Assembly: GCF_000428945.1 (NCBI RefSeq) | Contig: NZ_AUAX01000017.1 | Location: 208,942-272,941, forward strand | DNA: 64,000 nt | Direction of reading: 5' to 3' | Source of the DNA: Hamadaea tsunoensis DSM 44101 | GTDB lineage: Bacteria > Actinomycetota > Actinomycetes > Mycobacteriales > Micromonosporaceae | In this document: positions 60,970 through 64,000 of the stretch, piece by piece | How the letters are laid out: each line of letters begins with the position of its first letter | Numbering within the stretch: the stretch's first letter is position 1 | Translations under genes and position numbers: made by a program | The notes under the pieces: model-generated | Databases searched by the model: none | What the model was told of the DNA's origin: nothing | Seen by the model: the letters and a program-made list of their open reading frames with translations, nothing else

Positions 60970-63156
60970 TCACTGGTAGACGCGTACGTAGTCGACCAGC
61001 ATCTTCTGGGGCAGAACGGTCGTACCGTCGGGCGCGCCCGGCCAGTCGCCGCCGACCGCGTTGTTGAGGATGATGAAGAACGGGTGGTCGTAGACCCACG
61101 GGCCGCGGGTCGTCTCGACCGTGTCCTTGTTGAGGGTCTCGAAGTTGACGCCGTCGACCGAGAAGGTCATGTGCGTGGCGTCCCACTCCACCGCGAACAC
61201 GTGGAAGTCGTTCATGAAGTCGCCGGTGATGTTGTACGGCGCCCCGATGCCGCCGCCGCCGTTGTAGGCCGGCGCGTGGATCGTCGAGTACGTCGCGTTG
61301 GCCACCTTGCCGACGTGCTCCATGATGTCGATCTCACCGCAGCCCGGCCAGCCCGCCGTCGGGAAGTTCGCCCCGAGCAGCCAGAACGCCGGCCAGAGAC
61401 CCTGCGTACCGGAGACCTTGATGCGCGCCTCGGCCCGGCCGTAGGTGAAGGTGAACTTGTTCTGCGTGTTGAACCGGGCCGACGTGTACTGGCACGGGCC
61501 GCCCGGACAGGCGGAACCGGCCGTCGTCTCCTTCTTCGCCTCCAGCACCATGTTGCCGGCGCCGTCGGTGTACGCGTTGTTGTTGTTGGTGTAGTACTCG
61601 AGCTCGTTGTTCACGCCCGGGCCGACCTCGGGGGTCCACTTGGCCGCGTCCGGGTGGGTGCCCGCGGCGGCGTTGAACTCGTCGCTCCACGCCAGGTGGG
61701 TGAAGTTCGGGGCCGGGTACGTGGCCGGCTGGCCGGACGGCGCGCCGCCGGTGCCGTAGACGTCGAAGCCCCACATCGAGTAGCCGTAGCCGTTCGAGCG
61801 CGCGGTGCCGTACATCCGGACGTACCGGCCCGAGCCGTTGAGGCCGGTCAGGGTCTCCTTGAAGCCCTTGCCGGTCGTGGTCGAGTAGATGTTCGTCCAG
61901 TTGGCGGCGTCGTTGGAGACCTGGATCTGGTAGGAGACGGCGTACGCCGGGTCCCACTGCAGGACCACCTTGTGGATCGTGGCGGTGGCGCCCAGGTCGA
62001 CGTAGATCCAGCCCGGGTCCACCCAGCCGGTGGTCGCGCTGGTCGCCCAACGGGTGGCCGGGTTGAAGTCGAACGCCTTGGACGGGTTGCACGCGGTGCA
62101 GTTGGCGTCGTCCTGGTACGTCGAGGCGGTGCCGGTCTTGTTGTACGACAGCAGGATGTCCTGGCCGGGGCTGGTCGACGTCGACGGGGACGGCGACGGG
62201 GAGGCCGACGGGCTCGCCGACCGGGACGGGCTGGCGCTCGCGCTCGGCGACGCCGAGGTGCCGGTCCCGGTGTGTACGACGATCTCCAGGATCGAGTCGC
62301 CCCACTGCGTGGCCCGCGCGGTCATGTAGACGCGCAGGTAGCGGCCCGTGCCGCTGACGTTGATCGTCTGGGTGCCGCCGGTACCGGTGGTGGTCGAGTA
62401 GACCGTGGTCCACGCGGTCGCGTCGGCCGACAGCTGGATCTGGAACGCCGTCGCGTACGCGGCCTCCCACGTGATCACGACCTGGCAGACCGGCTGGTTC
62501 GAACCGAGGTCGATCTGCACCCACTGCGGGTCGCTGAACGCGCTCGACCAGCGGGTGGCGGTGTTGCCGTCGACCGTGTTGGACGCCGGGAACACGGCGC
62601 TCTCGACGGAGGAGGCGGTGGCCGTCTTGCCCTGGGCCACGTTGGCCGTGCCGCAGGCGGCCGGCGCGCTGTTGCCGTAGACGCCGAACTCCCACAGCGA
62701 GTAGCCGTACTGGGTGGCCCGGGCTGTTCCGTACATCCGCACGTAGCGGCCGGTGCCGGTGACCTGTAGGGTCTGGTTCCCGCCGGTGGCGGTGGTCGTC
62801 GAGTAGATGGTGGACCAGGTGGTGGCGTTGTCGGAGACCTGGATCTGGAACGCGGTCGCGTACGCCGCCTCCCAGTTCAGGTTGACCTGCGTGACGGCCG
62901 AGGAGGTGCCGAGGTCGACCTGCAGCCACTGGGGGTCGCTGAAGGCGCTCGACCAGCGGGTGCCGGTGTTGCCGTCGGTCGCGTTGGCCGCGGCGGAGCC
63001 GGCGTTCTCGCTCGAGGACGCGGTGGTGGGCTTGCCTTGGCTGAGCAGTACGGGATCGGCGCCGGCCGGGCGGGCCACCGCGATCATGACAGTCGTGAGC
63101 AGCCCTGCGGCTGCGCATACGGCCAATTTACGGCCGAGACTGGCGGAGATCTTCAT
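60970..63156 (-). CDS. Secreted GH16 beta-glucanase with three carbohydrate-binding domains
   Basis: 728 residues from ATG 63156, with GGAGAG 6-7 nt upstream. A signal peptide (about 1-33) is followed by two near-identical F5/8-type C domains (35-160, 168-296), a Ser/Pro linker (about 300-332), a third more diverged domain with a Cys pair (334-468) and a C-terminal GH16 catalytic domain (about 483-728). The catalytic motif is GEIDIMEH with Glu608, Asp610 and Glu613, matching E-x-D-x-(x)-E. GH16 retaining enzymes of this type cut beta-1,3 or mixed-linkage glucans such as laminarin, and the linkage is inferred from the family. It is LacI-controlled by the site at 63214. Confidence 0.94.
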   Translation of the reverse strand: MKISASLGRKLAVCAAAGLLTTVMIAVARPAGADPVLLSQGKPTTASSSENAGSAAANATDGNTGTRWSSAFSDPQWLQVDLGTSSAVTQVNLNWEAAYATAFQIQVSDNATTWSTIYSTTTATGGNQTLQVTGTGRYVRMYGTARATQYGYSLWEFGVYGNSAPAACGTANVAQGKTATASSVESAVFPASNTVDGNTATRWSSAFSDPQWVQIDLGSNQPVCQVVITWEAAYATAFQIQLSADATAWTTVYSTTTGTGGTQTINVSGTGRYLRVYMTARATQWGDSILEIVVHTGTGTSASPSASASPSRSASPSASPSPSPSTSTSPGQDILLSYNKTGTASTYQDDANCTACNPSKAFDFNPATRWATSATTGWVDPGWIYVDLGATATIHKVVLQWDPAYAVSYQIQVSNDAANWTNIYSTTTGKGFKETLTGLNGSGRYVRMYGTARSNGYGYSMWGFDVYGTGGAPSGQPATYPAPNFTHLAWSDEFNAAAGTHPDAAKWTPEVGPGVNNELEYYTNNNNAYTDGAGNMVLEAKKETTAGSACPGGPCQYTSARFNTQNKFTFTYGRAEARIKVSGTQGLWPAFWLLGANFPTAGWPGCGEIDIMEHVGKVANATYSTIHAPAYNGGGGIGAPYNITGDFMNDFHVFAVEWDATHMTFSVDGVNFETLNKDTVETTRGPWVYDHPFFIILNNAVGGDWPGAPDGTTVLPQKMLVDYVRVYQ

Positions 63157-63213
63157 CTGTTGCTCTCCGTTGGGGGGCGGGAGTCGGGTGGGGGCAACGG
63201 GACGGATCTTCGT

Positions 63214-63227
63214 AGAGAGCGCTCTCT
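63214..63227. promoter_or_regulatory. LacI-type operator before GH16
   Basis: Perfect palindrome AGAGAGCGCTCTCT, 58 bp upstream of the GH16 start in the 295-bp divergent gap to the binding-protein gene. Confidence 0.85.
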
Positions 63228-63383
63228 GGCCTACAGGGTGGCGCTCGCCCGCCGGGCTGTCAAGCGTCTCGATCTTCCGATCCCCTGCCCGAATTGTCCG
63301 GTGGCTCGGCACCCCCCGCGGAAGGGTTGGTAACAAGACGGCAATGGGGTCTTGACTCCCCGGTGACCAAGGACCATCCTCCC

Positions 63384-63397
63384 AGAGAGCGCTCTCT
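63384..63397. promoter_or_regulatory. LacI-type operator before sugar-binding protein
   Basis: Perfect palindrome AGAGAGCGCTCTCT, 55 bp upstream of the binding-protein start, in the same gap as the GH16 operator (centres 170 bp apart). That spacing could allow looping. Confidence 0.85.
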
Positions 63398-63451
63398 CGC
63401 TACGGAAGAGTTTTCGCCCCCAAACGAGTTCCGCACCAGCTAGGAGGGACA

Positions 63452-64000
63452 ATGCTTTCATTCTCGGCGGGTGGTGTCCGGCGTCGTCGGCTCACCGCCC
63501 TTGCCGTTCCCGTTGTCGTCGGTCTGATCGCGACCACTGCGGCCTGTGGCAGCAGCAACGACTCCGGATCCAGCTCCGGTGGCAAGATCAAGCTGACTAT
63601 TTCGACGTTCGGTGAGTTCGGGTACAAGGATTTGTACACCGAGTATCAGGCGTCGCACCCGAACATTGAGATCGTGGAGCGGGTCACGAAGACCGAGGAT
63701 GCGCAGAAGAATCTGGCGGCGCATCTGGCGACGGGTTCGGGGGCTGCGGATATCGAGGCGATCGAGGAGGGCTGGATCGGTCAGTTCACCGCGCAGCCGT
63801 CGAAGTTCTATAACTGGGCTGATTATGGTGGCTCGGAGATCAAGTCGCAGTGGCCGGCGTGGAAGTGGCAGCAGGCGACGGCGGCGTCGGGTGAGACGAT
63901 CGGTCTGGGTACGGATGTCGGTGGTATGGCGATGTGCTACCGGCGGGATCTGTTCCAGCAGGCGGGTCTGCCGGCGGATCGGGATGCGGTGTCGAAGTTG
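63452..64000 (+). CDS. ABC sugar-transporter substrate-binding lipoprotein (3' end outside window)
   Basis: 183 codons are visible from ATG 63452, with AGGAGGG 3 nt upstream, and the frame is open to the window edge. A lipoprotein signal peptide (RRRRLTALAVPVVVGLIATTAAC) ends at the lipobox Cys, followed by SSNDSGSSSGG. The type-I/CUT1 extracellular binding-protein fold begins KIKLTISTFGEFGYKDLYTEYQA and reaches GLGTDVGGMAMCYRRDLFQQAGLP. It should deliver oligosaccharides to permeases encoded beyond the window. Its codons contain more T-ending triplets (GGT, GAT, TAT) than neighbouring genes. It is divergent from GH16 and has its own LacI operator. Confidence 0.92.
   Translation, partial: MLSFSAGGVRRRRLTALAVPVVVGLIATTAACGSSNDSGSSSGGKIKLTISTFGEFGYKDLYTEYQASHPNIEIVERVTKTEDAQKNLAAHLATGSGAADIEAIEEGWIGQFTAQPSKFYNWADYGGSEIKSQWPAWKWQQATAASGETIGLGTDVGGMAMCYRRDLFQQAGLPADRDAVSKL

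Overview
The window is high-GC actinobacterial chromosome. Signs of this are very strong G/C third-position bias, frequent GTG starts, Tat and sortase-type export signals, ECF sigma factors with extra C-terminal domains, an F420/PPOX-type flavoprotein and an LLM flavin enzyme. The frequent GTAC-containing codon contexts and the gene mix fit a Micromonosporaceae-like soil organism such as Actinoplanes, but that assignment is inference. I recognise no rRNA, tRNA, CRISPR array, integrase or transposase.

Layout. 1-5.3 kb: the 3' part of a GH78 alpha-L-rhamnosidase, an HSL-type esterase and a secreted delta-60-repeat protein. 5.4-17.3 kb: one 11.3-kb gene for a 3764-residue surface protein with 22 tandem DUF11-type domains and a sortase-like tail, coupled to a small membrane-anchored DUF11 protein. 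17.3-20.7 kb: a two-component system divergent from an ABC-2 exporter. 20.8-25.7 kb: an ECF sigma factor with a SnoaL-like tail plus a free SnoaL-like protein, a phospholipase D-type enzyme, an RDD membrane protein and small hypotheticals. 25.7-30.7 kb: a CHAT protease/STAND ATPase protein divergent from a TPR protein. 30.8-34.9 kb: two consecutive DGPF (YciI)/ECF42 sigma pairs, each preceded by a TGTCGA promoter element, then an alpha/beta hydrolase. 35-46.5 kb: Nudix hydrolase, VIT-type transporter, lipoprotein, PadR/FAD-monooxygenase operon, methyltransferase, an LPVTG surface protein, hydrolase, ScyD/E-like protein, flavoprotein and an endonuclease/phosphatase-FG-GAP protein. 46.6-49.9 kb: a standalone NACHT NTPase. 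49.9-55.0 kb: Tat-exported purple acid phosphatase-like enzyme, ABC exporter, PPOX oxidoreductase and LLM oxidoreductase. 55.0-56.0 kb: a gene-free 941-bp segment bounded by ~175-bp inverted repeats and packed with nested palindromes. 56-64 kb: a beta-glucan utilisation cluster of GH3 beta-glucosidase, LacI regulator, GH16 glucanase and the start of a sugar-binding lipoprotein.

Working together. The 56-64 kb genes form a plausible LacI regulon. A 14-bp palindrome (AGAGAGCGCTCTCT) or a close variant lies upstream of GH3, GH16, the binding protein and the LacI gene itself. GH16 would cut polymeric beta-glucan outside the cell, GH3 would trim the oligosaccharides, and the ABC system would import the products. 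The CHAT-STAND/TPR pair and the NACHT protein are of types used in bacterial conflict and immunity. Neither sits in a recognisable phage or plasmid context here, so a defence role is inference.

Repeats. Three near-identical ~70-bp palindromes with GATCTTGCGCGAATG arms lie directly after genes at 20.75, 37.57 and 42.66 kb, and a related nested palindrome lies at 3.73 kb. A different 110-175-bp repeat occurs three times between 55.0 and 59.7 kb.
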